Positions 50,750 through 60,852 of a stretch of DNA of 64,000 nt are shown here, one piece after another; position 1 is the stretch's first letter, and the number at the start of each line of letters is the position of its first letter. The stretch is from an uncultured Reyranella sp. (GTDB taxonomy: Bacteria; Pseudomonadota; Alphaproteobacteria; Reyranellales; Reyranellaceae), in the NCBI RefSeq assembly GCF_945957355.1, contig NZ_CAMFKM010000019.1, forward strand, positions 1-64,000, in the 5' to 3' direction. The position numbers and the translations under genes are program-made. The notes under the pieces are model-generated. The model searched no databases and had not been told where the DNA came from. It worked only from the letters and a program-made list of their open reading frames with translations.

Positions 50750-52117
50750 ATGCACGAACACAATCGCCCCGTCGGGCGCACGCACGCGCTCGAGCGCAAG
50801 GAAGCCAGCGACCTCCCGGCCGTGCTGGCCGAGGTCAAGAAGATCGTGACGCCGCTGATGACGGGCTTCGAGGAGTACAAGAAGACCAACGACCAGCGGC
50901 TCCGCGAGATCGAGACCACGGGCAAGGCCGATCCGCTGACGGAGGAGAAGCTCGCCCGGATCGAGGCGACGCTCGCGGGCTTCGAGACGGTGAACCAGAA
51001 GCTGGTCAATGCCGAGGCGATCGAGGCCAAGCGTGCCGAACGCGAGAAGCAGATGCAGGAGCAGCTCGACCGGCTGCAACTGAAGGTCCAGCGACCCGGT
51101 CTCGGCTCCGAGGAAGCCCGCGTCGAACGCAAGACCTACTTCAACGACTGGGCGCGCGGGGTGATCGGCGCCTACACGACAGGCGTGCCGAACCTGCCGG
51201 AGGCCCAAGCCAAGGCGATCGCCCGGGCGACGGCGGAGTTCAAGTCGCTGTCGGTCAGCAACGACACGACCGGCGGCTACCTGGCGCCGGCGGAATATGT
51301 GGCCGACATCATCAAGGGCATTACCCTGGTGAGCCCGGTTCGTTCGCTGGTCTCGGTGAAGCCCACGGCGAACAAGTCCCGGATGCAGCCCAGGCGGACC
51401 GGTCAGTTCGCCGCCCAGTGGGTAGCCGAGCAGGGGACCCGGTCCGAGACCACGGGGCTGGCCTACGGCATGGTCGAGATCCCGACGCACGAGATGTTCG
51501 CCCTGATCGACATCAGCCACCAGAACCTGGAGGACACGGCGTTCGATCTGGAGGCCGAGATCCGCGGCGAGGCCGAGGAGCAGTTCGCCGTGGCAGAAGG
51601 GGCGGCCGTGGTCGGCGGCAATGCCGTGGGCAAGCCCGAGGGCTGGCTGGTCAATACCGACATTGCGTCCAACAACTCGGGCACGGCAGCCACGATCGCG
51701 GACGCGAACGGCCAGGCTGACGGGCTGCTCACCCTAAAATACGCGCTGAAGAGCGGCTATGCACGCAACGCCAAGTGGGCCCTGAACCGGACGACCATGG
51801 GGTCGGTGCGCAAGCTGAAGGACGCCAACAGGCAGTACATCTGGATGCCGGGCCTGGCGCAGGGCCAACCCAACACCATCGATGGCGACCCGTATGTCGA
51901 GGTGCCGGACATGCCGAACGAGGGGGCCAATACTTTCCCGATCGTCTACGGCGACTTCGCCCGCGCCTATACGCTGGTCGACCGCATCGCCATGTCGATG
52001 CTGCGGGATCCCTACACCCAGGCGACGAGCGGCAACATCCGCTTCCTGTTCTATCGCCGCATCGGCGGACAGATCGTGCTGGCCGAGGCGATCCGCAAGC
52101 TGAAGTGCTCGACCTGA
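50750..52117 (+). CDS. HK97 family major capsid protein
   Basis: Coiled-coil delta domain then LSVSNDTTGGYLAPAEYVADIIKGITLVSPVRSLVSVKPT; typical C-terminus. Confidence 0.95.
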   Translation: MHEHNRPVGRTHALERKEASDLPAVLAEVKKIVTPLMTGFEEYKKTNDQRLREIETTGKADPLTEEKLARIEATLAGFETVNQKLVNAEAIEAKRAEREKQMQEQLDRLQLKVQRPGLGSEEARVERKTYFNDWARGVIGAYTTGVPNLPEAQAKAIARATAEFKSLSVSNDTTGGYLAPAEYVADIIKGITLVSPVRSLVSVKPTANKSRMQPRRTGQFAAQWVAEQGTRSETTGLAYGMVEIPTHEMFALIDISHQNLEDTAFDLEAEIRGEAEEQFAVAEGAAVVGGNAVGKPEGWLVNTDIASNNSGTAATIADANGQADGLLTLKYALKSGYARNAKWALNRTTMGSVRKLKDANRQYIWMPGLAQGQPNTIDGDPYVEVPDMPNEGANTFPIVYGDFARAYTLVDRIAMSMLRDPYTQATSGNIRFLFYRRIGGQIVLAEAIRKLKCST

Positions 52118-52208
52118 CCGGCTGAACCGGCCGGATCGGCGACGGCGGCGCGGCTCCGGTCGCGCCGCTCTCTTCCTCACATTCACAAATCCCCGAAAGG
52201 AAAGCGCC

Positions 52209-52637
52209 ATGGCGCGCGATATTCACAACAACCTGCACGTTCGTCGTGGCATCAGCCCTGCGGCGGCAGTCGTCGACAATACGCCCTTCGTCTCCCAGAT
52301 CGCCGATCTGCTGGGCTACGAGGCCGCCGAGTTCGTCATCCTGACCGGTGCGCTCGCCGATGCGGACGCCACCTTCACCACCTTGGTGGAGCATGGCGAC
52401 GCGGCCAACCTGTCCGACGCAGCCGCCGTTCCCGATGACCAGCTGATCGGGCTCGAAACCCAGGCGAGCTTTACCTTCGCGGACGACGACAAGGTATTCA
52501 AGATCGGCTACCGCGGGCCCAAGCGCTACGCGCGGGTAACCGTCACGCCGGCGGCCAACGCCGGCAACGCCTTCGTCGCAGGCGTTTGGGTGCTTGGCCA
52601 TCCGCGCAATCGCCCGACTGCCAATCCGCCGGCCTGA
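52209..52637 (+). CDS. Phage structural protein of unknown function
   Basis: MARDIHNNLHVRRGISPAAAVVDNTPFVSQIADLLGYEAAEFVILTGALADADATFTTLVEHG; between capsid and connector. Confidence 0.65.
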   Translation: MARDIHNNLHVRRGISPAAAVVDNTPFVSQIADLLGYEAAEFVILTGALADADATFTTLVEHGDAANLSDAAAVPDDQLIGLETQASFTFADDDKVFKIGYRGPKRYARVTVTPAANAGNAFVAGVWVLGHPRNRPTANPPA

Positions 52638-52639
52638 TC

Positions 52640-52828
52640 ATGAAGGCGAGGGTCATCAAGGCATTCGTGGGGGCGCCCGATGGCGTCCTCCATCCCCGAC
52701 TGGTCGAGGTTTCGGAGCTGGTCGAGGGAGATCTCGCGAGGGTCGCTGTTGCCGAGGGGTGGGCAGAGGCGCTGGGCGCTGCTCCGACGGAGCAAGAACC
52801 TCCGCGGCGGCGATCGCCGAGCCGGTGA
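52640..52828 (+). CDS. Small phage protein
   Basis: MKARVIKAFVGAPDGVLHPRLVEVSELVEGDLARVAVAEGWAE; overlaps connector start. Confidence 0.6.
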   Translation: MKARVIKAFVGAPDGVLHPRLVEVSELVEGDLARVAVAEGWAEALGAAPTEQEPPRRRSPSR

Positions 52829-53490
52829 ACGAGCCCCTGTTCGAGGTCGTCACCCCCGTGGCGAACGCCGCTGCACGGCGGCTGACGACAGCGGATAAGG
52901 TCCAGGCGGCTCTCCGGCTGGGCAGTATCGATAGCACGTTGATCGAGAGCATCATCGATGCCGTCAGCGGGGAGTGTGTCCGGTTCGCTCGGCTCGCTCG
53001 CGCGGCCTCTGCCGCGATACCAACCTTCGGGCAGGAAGTGCTTCGCGCAACCTGGTTGGCGGCCGACCAAGACCGCAGTCCGGTGATGATCTTGCCCTGG
53101 CGGGCGCCTGTCACCGCGATCGGCAGCGTCCTCGAGGCTGGCACAGCGCTGATACAGGGCGCGGACTACCGGCTGACGGCCGGTGGAATGCTCGAACGAA
53201 CGGCCGATGACAGCGCGATTCCGTGGTCATCGACCAAGATTATGGTCACCTACACGGCGGGATGGCTGCTGCCCGATGGCGTGCCAGCCGAACTCGAGGG
53301 GCAGGTGATCGAGCAGGTCAAGATGAGGTACCTGGCCACCGATCGCGATCCGGCACTCAGATCCGAAAACATCCCCGATGTCTGGTCAGGTAGCTACGCT
53401 GTTGCCGGCGGCGACAGTATTGGCGAGAGCGGCCTGCTTCGTTCCCTGGAGTTGGCGCTTTCGCCTTATCGCGACTGGAGCGCGGGATGA
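52825..53490 (+). CDS. Phage head-tail connector protein (gp6-like)
   Basis: RRLTTADKVQAALRLGSIDSTLIESIIDAVSGECVRFARL; VTYTAGWLLPDGVPAELEGQVIEQVKMRYL; GTG start. Confidence 0.75.
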   Translation: MNEPLFEVVTPVANAAARRLTTADKVQAALRLGSIDSTLIESIIDAVSGECVRFARLARAASAAIPTFGQEVLRATWLAADQDRSPVMILPWRAPVTAIGSVLEAGTALIQGADYRLTAGGMLERTADDSAIPWSSTKIMVTYTAGWLLPDGVPAELEGQVIEQVKMRYLATDRDPALRSENIPDVWSGSYAVAGGDSIGESGLLRSLELALSPYRDWSAG

Positions 53491-53819
53491 GCGCGGGCGA
53501 TGCTGCTCGCAACGCCGCTCGCCTGGTGGCGCGGCACGGCGAGACGATGGTGCTGAAGCGGGCGAGCGAAGCCACGACCATTACGCTGAAGGGCAAACGC
53601 CTCGTCGGTTCGACGGTCGACGTCGGCGGTTCGGCCGTCCAACAGGAGTTCCGGGTGAAGATCGGCACGTCGGAACTGTCATCGTCGGCCTGGATGAGTA
53701 AAGCCCCGGCTCGCCACGACAGCATCGTCGTCGACGGCCGGGAGCGGTCTATTCTGGACGTCCGTCCCTTGGGCGACGCGGGCACTGTCGCACTCTACGA
53801 GCTCCTGGTCGCGGGCTGA
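53487..53819 (+). CDS. Putative head-tail joining/stopper protein
   Basis: Position after connector; ATGA overlap. Confidence 0.6.
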   Translation: MSAGDAARNAARLVARHGETMVLKRASEATTITLKGKRLVGSTVDVGGSAVQQEFRVKIGTSELSSSAWMSKAPARHDSIVVDGRERSILDVRPLGDAGTVALYELLVAG

Positions 53820-53820
53820 C

Positions 53821-54492
53821 ATGCCCGTCATTGTCGAGGGCATCACGACCGCGCAGCTCGGCCGCAGCATCGCCGACTGGGTCAAAGCTGCCACCATCGA
53901 AACCGCCGAGCGCGCCTTGCGTGAGGAGGTGGCCAGAGGCTTCGACAACGACCCCGTGGTCATTACCGACGGCATGCCGCGGCGGGACTATCTGCAGGTA
54001 AGGCCGTTCGGCAGGATCGAATTCGCGGCGCGCACCAGCATGGCGGAGGCGGTTCGCTGGGCGCTGACCGAATTGCAGAAGAAGAGCCCGGTGCTGACAG
54101 GGCGCTATGCCAGTTCGCACACCGTGATGATCAACGGTGCCGAGGTAGAGGGCAACATCTGGGTTGCGCTGCGCAACGTTCGGCCGACGGATCGCGTCCA
54201 GATCGTCAATCCGCAGCCCTATGCCCGAAAGATCGAGGGCGCGACGGCCAATAGAAGAACGAGGCGCGGCAAGCGGGCAGCCCTCAGTCGGCAGGCCAGG
54301 AGCGGCGTCTATCGCGTCGTGCTGCGGGCCCTGGTCAACCGGTTCGGCAAGGCGCTGTTCTTCGACTTCAAGTACGTGAACCTGAACATCGGGATCAAGG
54401 TGTGGGGCAAACGGGGCGCCCAGCGCGTCCAACGGGACCAGGTGTATCCGGCGCTGCAATTCTTCATCAAGCCCACCCAGCTTCCTGCCTGA
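53821..54492 (+). CDS. Putative neck/tail-completion protein (HK97 gp10-like position)
   Basis: LQKKSPVLTGRYASSHTVMINGAEV pattern. Confidence 0.6.
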   Translation: MPVIVEGITTAQLGRSIADWVKAATIETAERALREEVARGFDNDPVVITDGMPRRDYLQVRPFGRIEFAARTSMAEAVRWALTELQKKSPVLTGRYASSHTVMINGAEVEGNIWVALRNVRPTDRVQIVNPQPYARKIEGATANRRTRRGKRAALSRQARSGVYRVVLRALVNRFGKALFFDFKYVNLNIGIKVWGKRGAQRVQRDQVYPALQFFIKPTQLPA

Positions 54493-54504
54493 GGCCGATC
54501 CACG

Positions 54505-54999
54505 ATGTACGGCGTTCATCCCATCGCCAGCCTACCGCTGGGCGCGACGGCTACAGGCCTTGTTGTCGGCGACCCCCTGCGCATGGCGTTCCGCGACCGG
54601 CTCGTCGTCTGGTTGGCCGATCTCGGCATCGGCTGGCCGATCAGGGATCTCTGCAACACCGGTGACAATCCGGACGCCTCGCAAGGCTTCGTGGCGCTGG
54701 ATTTTCCGGGTGGCACGGAGGATCAGTACACGTTTGGCGCGCCAGGACTGAACTTCTGGCACGAGCAGGGTCAGGTGACGCTCTACGTAAAGACCCGGCT
54801 CGGCGCCGGTATCGTGGTGCGCAATCTGGCGGAATCCTACGCGGGTGGTCTGCGAGCCCGGTTCCGCAACGACCGCTTCGCCGCCGGCAACGGCACCGTT
54901 CGCATCGTCTCCACCGCCCCGATGGGTGGCGGGCACGACGAGGCGGGACTGTGGGTCGAAGCCGTGGCCCTCGGGTACGAGACTTTCAACGTCGGCTGA
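54505..54999 (+). CDS. Putative tail terminator-position protein
   Basis: Synteny between gp10-like gene and tail tube. Confidence 0.5.
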   Translation: MYGVHPIASLPLGATATGLVVGDPLRMAFRDRLVVWLADLGIGWPIRDLCNTGDNPDASQGFVALDFPGGTEDQYTFGAPGLNFWHEQGQVTLYVKTRLGAGIVVRNLAESYAGGLRARFRNDRFAAGNGTVRIVSTAPMGGGHDEAGLWVEAVALGYETFNVG

Positions 55000-55039
55000 G
55001 CCGCCGCCAACCTTACGCGCCACCGGGTGCATCTGACCG

Positions 55040-55060
55040 CCGCCCCACGGGCGGGTTTTT
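55040..55060 (+). terminator. Intrinsic terminator ahead of tail-tube gene
   Basis: CCGCCC-CAC-GGGCGG-GTTTTTG. Confidence 0.75.
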
Positions 55061-55087
55061 GTTGTCTGGAATTTGGGAGAAGGCCTC

Positions 55088-56017
55088 TTGGACAGCGCCA
55101 ACAAGCAGACCGCCGTCATCACCGAAGCGACCGTCGGCACCACGCCCGCAACGCCGGCCTTTCTGCTCACCCGCGACATCCGCGTCAGCGGCGCGCCGCA
55201 GCGTCCCAATACCCGCTCGCCCGAGCGGCGTCCCGACCGCCAGGCGGCCTCGATGGTGCAGGGTGTGGCGACCTACCCCAAGCAGATCGAGATGCCCTGG
55301 GTCCGGGACGCAGCCAGCGACGTGCTGTGGGCCTCGCTCTTCTGCAGCCCCTGGGTGTCCAATGTCCTCAAAGTCGGCTCGGTGCGAAGCGGCACGACGT
55401 TCACCCTGGAAGAGAAGTACGAGGGCGGCGCCACCGACCCCTATCGCCGCCTGACCGGCTGCATGGTCGACAACGTCTCGATCGCCTTCCAGAACGGCAA
55501 CCCGGGCCAGATCACCTTCTCTCTGCTGGCCCTGGGCGAGACCACGGCGACGACGGCGATCGCATCATCGACCTATGCGGCGCCGACGCCGGCCTACGAT
55601 CCCTCGACGCCGGCCGACATCGTGGTCAACAGCCTGTTCGGCCTTGCCTCGCCGAAGGTCCGCTCGCTGCAACTGCAGATCTCGAACAACCTGCAGCAGC
55701 AGTACGCCTTCGGTTCGGCCGATCCCTTTGCGATCGGCCTGGGCGAGTTCAACGTGCAGGGCGTGGTCGAGGTCTACTTCAACGCCCTTGCCGACTACTC
55801 GGCCTTCGTCGTCAAGCAGACCGGCCAGACCTTCGACATCACGATCGGCGCCACGATGAACTTCAAGGACCGGCTCGTGCTGGGCAATTGCGACGTCTTC
55901 AACCCGAACGTCGACGATCCCGGCCAGACGGGTGTTCACGCGGTGACCCTGAACTTCCTCGGCAAGTACTACGCCACCGACGCCTCGGCGATGAAGCTCA
56001 CCCGCAACGTGCCGTAA
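55088..56017 (+). CDS. Phage tail tube protein (TTG start likely)
   Basis: NKQTAVITEATVGTTPATPAFLLTRDIRVSGAPQRPNTRSPERRPDRQAASMVQG; follows RBS GAGAAGG. Confidence 0.8.
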   Translation: MDSANKQTAVITEATVGTTPATPAFLLTRDIRVSGAPQRPNTRSPERRPDRQAASMVQGVATYPKQIEMPWVRDAASDVLWASLFCSPWVSNVLKVGSVRSGTTFTLEEKYEGGATDPYRRLTGCMVDNVSIAFQNGNPGQITFSLLALGETTATTAIASSTYAAPTPAYDPSTPADIVVNSLFGLASPKVRSLQLQISNNLQQQYAFGSADPFAIGLGEFNVQGVVEVYFNALADYSAFVVKQTGQTFDITIGATMNFKDRLVLGNCDVFNPNVDDPGQTGVHAVTLNFLGKYYATDASAMKLTRNVP

Positions 56018-56037
56018 GGACGGCACTGGAGACCCAC

Positions 56038-56199
56038 ATGGAAACAACCGTCCTCATTCTCCAGACCTTCCACCGCTTCGTGTCCGAAGGCGAGGGCAGG
56101 CCCGAGCGCAAGGAGCGCTTTGCCCAGGGCCAGACGGTCAAGGTGTCCGAGGAGGATGCCGCCGACTGGATCGCGAAGGGACTCGCGCGAGAAGCATGA
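56038..56199 (+). CDS. Small phage protein
   Basis: METTVLILQTFHRFVSEGEGRPERKERFAQGQTVKVSEEDAADWIAKGLAREA. Confidence 0.6.
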   Translation: METTVLILQTFHRFVSEGEGRPERKERFAQGQTVKVSEEDAADWIAKGLAREA

Positions 56200-56248
56200 T
56201 CCCCCAAATCCGCAGCGTCCTGCGGCATCCCACTTCCCGGAGCACGAC

Positions 56249-56677
56249 ATGAGCCAGTTCAAGTTCGGCAATATCGACAAGCTGAAGCGTAATCGCGAGA
56301 TCGAAGGGGTAGCAGGGACCGAGATCGGCCTGCCCGGCGGCATCTCGCTGATCGCGCTCTGCGCCTCGGATGCCAATCCGGCCTGGCGGCGCGGCGGCGA
56401 GGATTTTCTGGCCGAGCTGAAGCGGCTGAGCCGCGCCCATGCCTCGGACGAACGCGTAAAGCGCTTCCTGGCCGAGCAGCTCGCCCGCATGCTGGTCAAG
56501 GACTGGAGCGGCGTTGTCGACCAGGACGGCAACGCCATCCCATTCAGCACCGATGCGTGCATGGAATTCCTGATCGAGGCCGACGATGCGATCCCCGCCC
56601 TGCAGGCGGTCGTCTACGAGACGCAGAACTTCCGCGGCCAGCGCATCGAAGCAATCGTCGACCACGCAAAAAACTGA
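56249..56677 (+). CDS. Tail assembly chaperone (lambda gpG analogue)
   Basis: Position before tape measure; ends GCA AAA AAC TGA at a slippery heptamer. Confidence 0.8.
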   Translation: MSQFKFGNIDKLKRNREIEGVAGTEIGLPGGISLIALCASDANPAWRRGGEDFLAELKRLSRAHASDERVKRFLAEQLARMLVKDWSGVVDQDGNAIPFSTDACMEFLIEADDAIPALQAVVYETQNFRGQRIEAIVDHAKN

Positions 56678-57063
56678 TCCGCTGGGACAGCATCAACGCT
56701 TCGGAGATCGCGGGCTGGAGCGATCGCGCCCGCGCGGGCGATGCCGAGTTCGTCGACCGCCTGCTGTCCCGGCCGCAACCCGACATCGAGACGGCAACTT
56801 ACTGGGAAGCCTTCCAGTATCTCTCCCGGGATCGGATCATGCTGTCTCTCTCCCTTGGGATGGCCGGCGGCCTGGTGCTGCCACAGCCGATCCCGCGTGA
56901 GTCGATCCGACGGTACGGCCGGACCCTTCGTCTCTCCGGCGAGGAACTGGCCGACTTCGTGGAGATCGTGGCTGCCATCGACGACTTCTGGGTCGTGACC
57001 GAGCAGCGTAAGCAGACGGATGCAGCGGTTCGCGCTGCCAGGGGCATGAGCAGGCAACGCTGA
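56249..57063 (+). CDS. Predicted -1 frameshift extension of the tail assembly chaperone (gpGT analogue); the extension reads 56674-57063 in the -1 frame
   Basis: Heptamer A AAA AAC at 56668-56674; -1 frame continues LIRWDSINASEIAGWSDRARAG... to 57063, just before the tape measure start. Confidence 0.78.
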
Positions 57064-57066
57064 TCC

Positions 57067-60000
57067 ATGGCTGAAGAAACCAGGATAATCCGGCTCGTAA
57101 TCGACAGCTCGAAGGCTGTCGAGGGCGGACGGGCGGCGCAGCGGGCGCTGGAGCAGATCGAGCGCAGCACGTCCTCGCTGGACGGCGCCATGGCGCGGAT
57201 GGAGCAGTCGCTGGGCCGCATCGGCGGTTACATGAAGGCGCAGCTTGCCCTCATGGCGGCCGAACTCGCCGCTCGCTTCGTGCAAATCGGCAAGGAAGCC
57301 TTCGACGCCGCGTCCGGCATGGGCGAGCTTGCGGACCAGCTCGGCGTCACCACGCGTGGTCTTCAGGCGCTGCAGTATTCAGCCGTCCAGAATGGCGTGA
57401 AGCTCGAGCAACTCGAGACTGGCGTCTCGAAGTTCAGCCAGAGAATCGGCGAAGCGGCGGGTGGCTCCAGGGAGATGATCGAGGCGCTCAACGGCATGGG
57501 CGTCAAGGTTCTCGACCTGAACGGCAAGCTGCGGCCGACTGAAACGCTGATGAGCGAGGTTGCCGCCAGCATTCTGGCCATCGACGATCCGGCGAAGCGG
57601 TCCGCCGCGTCCGTCGACTTCTTCGGCAAGGCCGGTACGAGGTTCCTGCCGGTGCTGCAGGACATGGCGAAGGGCCTCGACGCCATGGGCGCTGCTGCCG
57701 ATCGTGGTGGAGCGATGATCTCGGAGCGGGCGATCGTTCGCCTGGATCAGCTTGGCGATGCAGTGGCCCGATCCGGGCTGAAGATGAGGGCGACGTTTGC
57801 AAATACCTTCGTCGACCTGCTCGACGAGATCGAGGCGCGGCTCGCCAAAGTCAACATCGGCTTTTCGGAGGCCGACTGGGCGAAGGGTGCTGCCTACAAC
57901 AAGCAAAAGCTCGACGAGCTTGCGGCCTTTCTCGGTCGGGTGGAGGAAGAATCAGCGGTCAGCGTCGCGCGCTTCATCGCCGGGTTCGAGAAAGCGATCT
58001 CCACGATTCCCGAGTTGTTGGGCAAGGCCTTCGTTGACGGCATGAACAATGCGTTGGGCGCGCTCGAAAGCGGCCTCTCCAGGATCACGGGCACGCTGGA
58101 GCGCAACGCGCCCTGGCTGGGCGTGAAAAGCGGCGATATCAGTCTTGGCCGACTGTCTGGCGGCGGCGCTTCGCTCTCTGACCGAAATTCGCAGATCCAG
58201 GCGGCTGAAAACCAGGCCGAAGCCGGCATCCGGACCTACTATGCAGCCAACCGGGAGCAGCGCGACCGTGCCGCTCTGATTGCGCGGCAGGCGGGGTACG
58301 CCGGCGATGAAGATGCCGCCCGCCGCGGGACGCCTGGCGCCGTCGTTGCCGACGGCAAATCCAACCCCGCGGTCAAGGGTGCGGGCGATGCCGTGGCCGA
58401 TCGCATCGGCAAGGCGTTAGCTGATTCCGCGCGCGAACTGGAGCAGGCCCGCGCCTTCGCCGAAGTCGCCAACCAGGGCGCCGAAGCCTTGGCCAGGTTG
58501 GAGGCCCACTTCAAGGCGCTGAAGACGGCGCAGGACGTCTTCGGCAAGACCGCGAACGACAATGCCCGCGGCGTCGCCGACCTCACGGAGAAGCTCGAGG
58601 AGCAGGCGGTTGTCACCCTGAAGCTGAAGAACCTCGGTGATTTCCACGCCAGCACCGAGACGCTGCGCGACCAGAACGAATTGCTCGAGGCGGAGCTTCG
58701 GCTCGCCAACCAACTGCCCGAGGTCCGTGCCCGCGAGATCGCGGTCCTGAAGACCATGCAGGAGGTCAAGGCGAAGGGTCTGGAGGGCGAGATCGAGGCC
58801 ATCGAGCAGCGACGTCAGGCGATCGAGCAGAACGAGCGCCTGAAGAGCCAGGGCGAGGAGCTGAAGCGCGCCAACGAACTGTGGACCGAACCGCTCAAGA
58901 CGGCGCTCAACTCGATTCAGTCCACGGCGGCCGATGCATTCGCCACGATGCTCGAAAGTGGCAAGCTCTCGTTCCAGGCGCTGGGCGATGTGGTCAAGAA
59001 GACCGTGTTCCGCATGATCGCGGAGTTCGCTGCTCTGGCCACCATCCGGCCCCTGATGGGCGCGCTGATAGGGGGCCTCACCGGGATCGGGCTGGTGTCG
59101 CCGTCGATGGCCGCCAGCATGGGCTACGGAGCCGGCGGATCGACGGTGCCCTCGATCTCGATGCCGTCGCCTGGCGGCAACAGCCTCTCTCTGCCAGGAG
59201 GCAATGGACTCGGGGGCATGTTCGGCGGCAGTACCGGCTTCTTCAGCCAGCCCATCGCCTCGCTGTTCCCGTCATCGGCCCCGGCCGGCGGCTACGCCGA
59301 TGTCGGTGCCCTGCTGGCAAGTGGCAATACCGGTGCCACCGCCTCGGCGGCCGGGATCGGCGGTCTCGGCGGCATCAGCATTGGTTCCGCCCTTGGTGCC
59401 ATCGGCGGAATCGGCATGGGCGCCTACCAGCTGTTCAACTCGAAGAGCACGGGGCAGACCCTCGGCGGCATTGGTTCAATGATCGGTGCCGGCGTCTCGC
59501 TGATCCCGGGTGTGGGCCAGATCGCGGGCCCGCTGATCATGATGGCGTCGGCGCTGCTGCCGAGCCTGTTCGGCGAGTCCAACACTCGCACCCACAGCAG
59601 CACGAACGCCTCGCTGCACTACGGCGATGGCAACTGGTACACCACGGGCGGTGCCTGGGGGCCGAACGCCAATAGCAGCCAGTCGGAAAGTGCCCTCCGC
59701 GGTCTCACCGGCGGCATCGATCAGGTCTTCGGGCTGCTCGGCGGCGTCAAGGATGCGTCGAAGGTCTGGGGCCTCAACGCCTCGTCCTGGACCGCCCAGG
59801 GCAAGGACTGGAGCTACACCTCGAACGCCACGCACCTGGTCGATCCCTCGGGGAACCAAGAAGCCTGGCGGATGAACATGGACGACATGATGGACACCGG
59901 CGCTGCCCAGGTGGCGATCCGGTCGATCCTGTCCGGCGCCGTCGGCGAGATCTCCGCGACGATGAAGACCGCGCTGGAGCACATGCGCGCCGCGGCGATG

Positions 60001-60840
60001 GGCATCAAGGAGACCGCCGAAAGCATCGTCTTCGTCGACGAGGTCTATGAGCGCCTCGGCAAGGGTGCGCTGACCGTCAGGATGCAGTTCCGCGAGCTGG
60101 AGAAGCAGTTCGGCGACATGACCGACAAGGCGACCAGGCTCGGGCTTGCCCTGGCGCCGATCGAGGCCGAGCAGAAGAAGGCGACCGAACGCCTCGGCCA
60201 GGACTATGTCGACAACCTCATCGATCCGATCGCCGCCAGCCTGCGCGCCTGGGAGGACGAGAAGCAGTCGATCCTGGCGAACATCGACTACATCCGCCAG
60301 CACACCGACGTGATCGTCGACCAGGCCCGCATCGCCGAGGCCCTGCTGCGCCGCGAAGCCGCGCTGAAGGATCAGCTCTACGGCGGTGCGATCTCGCAGC
60401 TGGAGGACGCGATCCGGCGTCTCAGCCTGGGCGATCTCGCCAACCTCTCGCCCACCACCATGCTGACAGGCGTGCAGGCGGCCTATCAGGCCACCGTCGC
60501 GCAGGCCCGTTCGGGCGACAGCAGCGCCATCGCGCGCGTCGCGGCCGAAGGCACGAGCTTCGCGCAGGCCGCCCAGTCCTACTATGCGAGCGGTCCCGAC
60601 TATGAGGCGCTGAAGCAGCAGATCCTCGACGATCTGCTGACCCTCCAGTCGCAGATCGCCGGCGGCGGGAGCACGACGGGCTCGGCGTTGAACGACAACA
60701 ATGGTGCCACGCGAGCGGCCGTGGCCCAGGTGGCTGAGCTTCAGTCTGTCGTCTCCGAGCAGAGCCGTCAGATCGCAACGCTGATGGCAAAGCTCTCCGA
60801 GACCAACGACCTGCTGCTACGCCGCGCGGTGAACGGCTGA
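57067..60840 (+). CDS. Phage tail tape measure protein
   Basis: 1257 aa, coiled-coil N-terminus, hydrophobic Gly/Ala-rich central region, follows tail chaperone. Confidence 0.9.
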   Translation: MAEETRIIRLVIDSSKAVEGGRAAQRALEQIERSTSSLDGAMARMEQSLGRIGGYMKAQLALMAAELAARFVQIGKEAFDAASGMGELADQLGVTTRGLQALQYSAVQNGVKLEQLETGVSKFSQRIGEAAGGSREMIEALNGMGVKVLDLNGKLRPTETLMSEVAASILAIDDPAKRSAASVDFFGKAGTRFLPVLQDMAKGLDAMGAAADRGGAMISERAIVRLDQLGDAVARSGLKMRATFANTFVDLLDEIEARLAKVNIGFSEADWAKGAAYNKQKLDELAAFLGRVEEESAVSVARFIAGFEKAISTIPELLGKAFVDGMNNALGALESGLSRITGTLERNAPWLGVKSGDISLGRLSGGGASLSDRNSQIQAAENQAEAGIRTYYAANREQRDRAALIARQAGYAGDEDAARRGTPGAVVADGKSNPAVKGAGDAVADRIGKALADSARELEQARAFAEVANQGAEALARLEAHFKALKTAQDVFGKTANDNARGVADLTEKLEEQAVVTLKLKNLGDFHASTETLRDQNELLEAELRLANQLPEVRAREIAVLKTMQEVKAKGLEGEIEAIEQRRQAIEQNERLKSQGEELKRANELWTEPLKTALNSIQSTAADAFATMLESGKLSFQALGDVVKKTVFRMIAEFAALATIRPLMGALIGGLTGIGLVSPSMAASMGYGAGGSTVPSISMPSPGGNSLSLPGGNGLGGMFGGSTGFFSQPIASLFPSSAPAGGYADVGALLASGNTGATASAAGIGGLGGISIGSALGAIGGIGMGAYQLFNSKSTGQTLGGIGSMIGAGVSLIPGVGQIAGPLIMMASALLPSLFGESNTRTHSSTNASLHYGDGNWYTTGGAWGPNANSSQSESALRGLTGGIDQVFGLLGGVKDASKVWGLNASSWTAQGKDWSYTSNATHLVDPSGNQEAWRMNMDDMMDTGAAQVAIRSILSGAVGEISATMKTALEHMRAAAMGIKETAESIVFVDEVYERLGKGALTVRMQFRELEKQFGDMTDKATRLGLALAPIEAEQKKATERLGQDYVDNLIDPIAASLRAWEDEKQSILANIDYIRQHTDVIVDQARIAEALLRREAALKDQLYGGAISQLEDAIRRLSLGDLANLSPTTMLTGVQAAYQATVAQARSGDSSAIARVAAEGTSFAQAAQSYYASGPDYEALKQQILDDLLTLQSQIAGGGSTTGSALNDNNGATRAAVAQVAELQSVVSEQSRQIATLMAKLSETNDLLLRRAVNG

Positions 60841-60852
60841 GAAGGCGACTAC

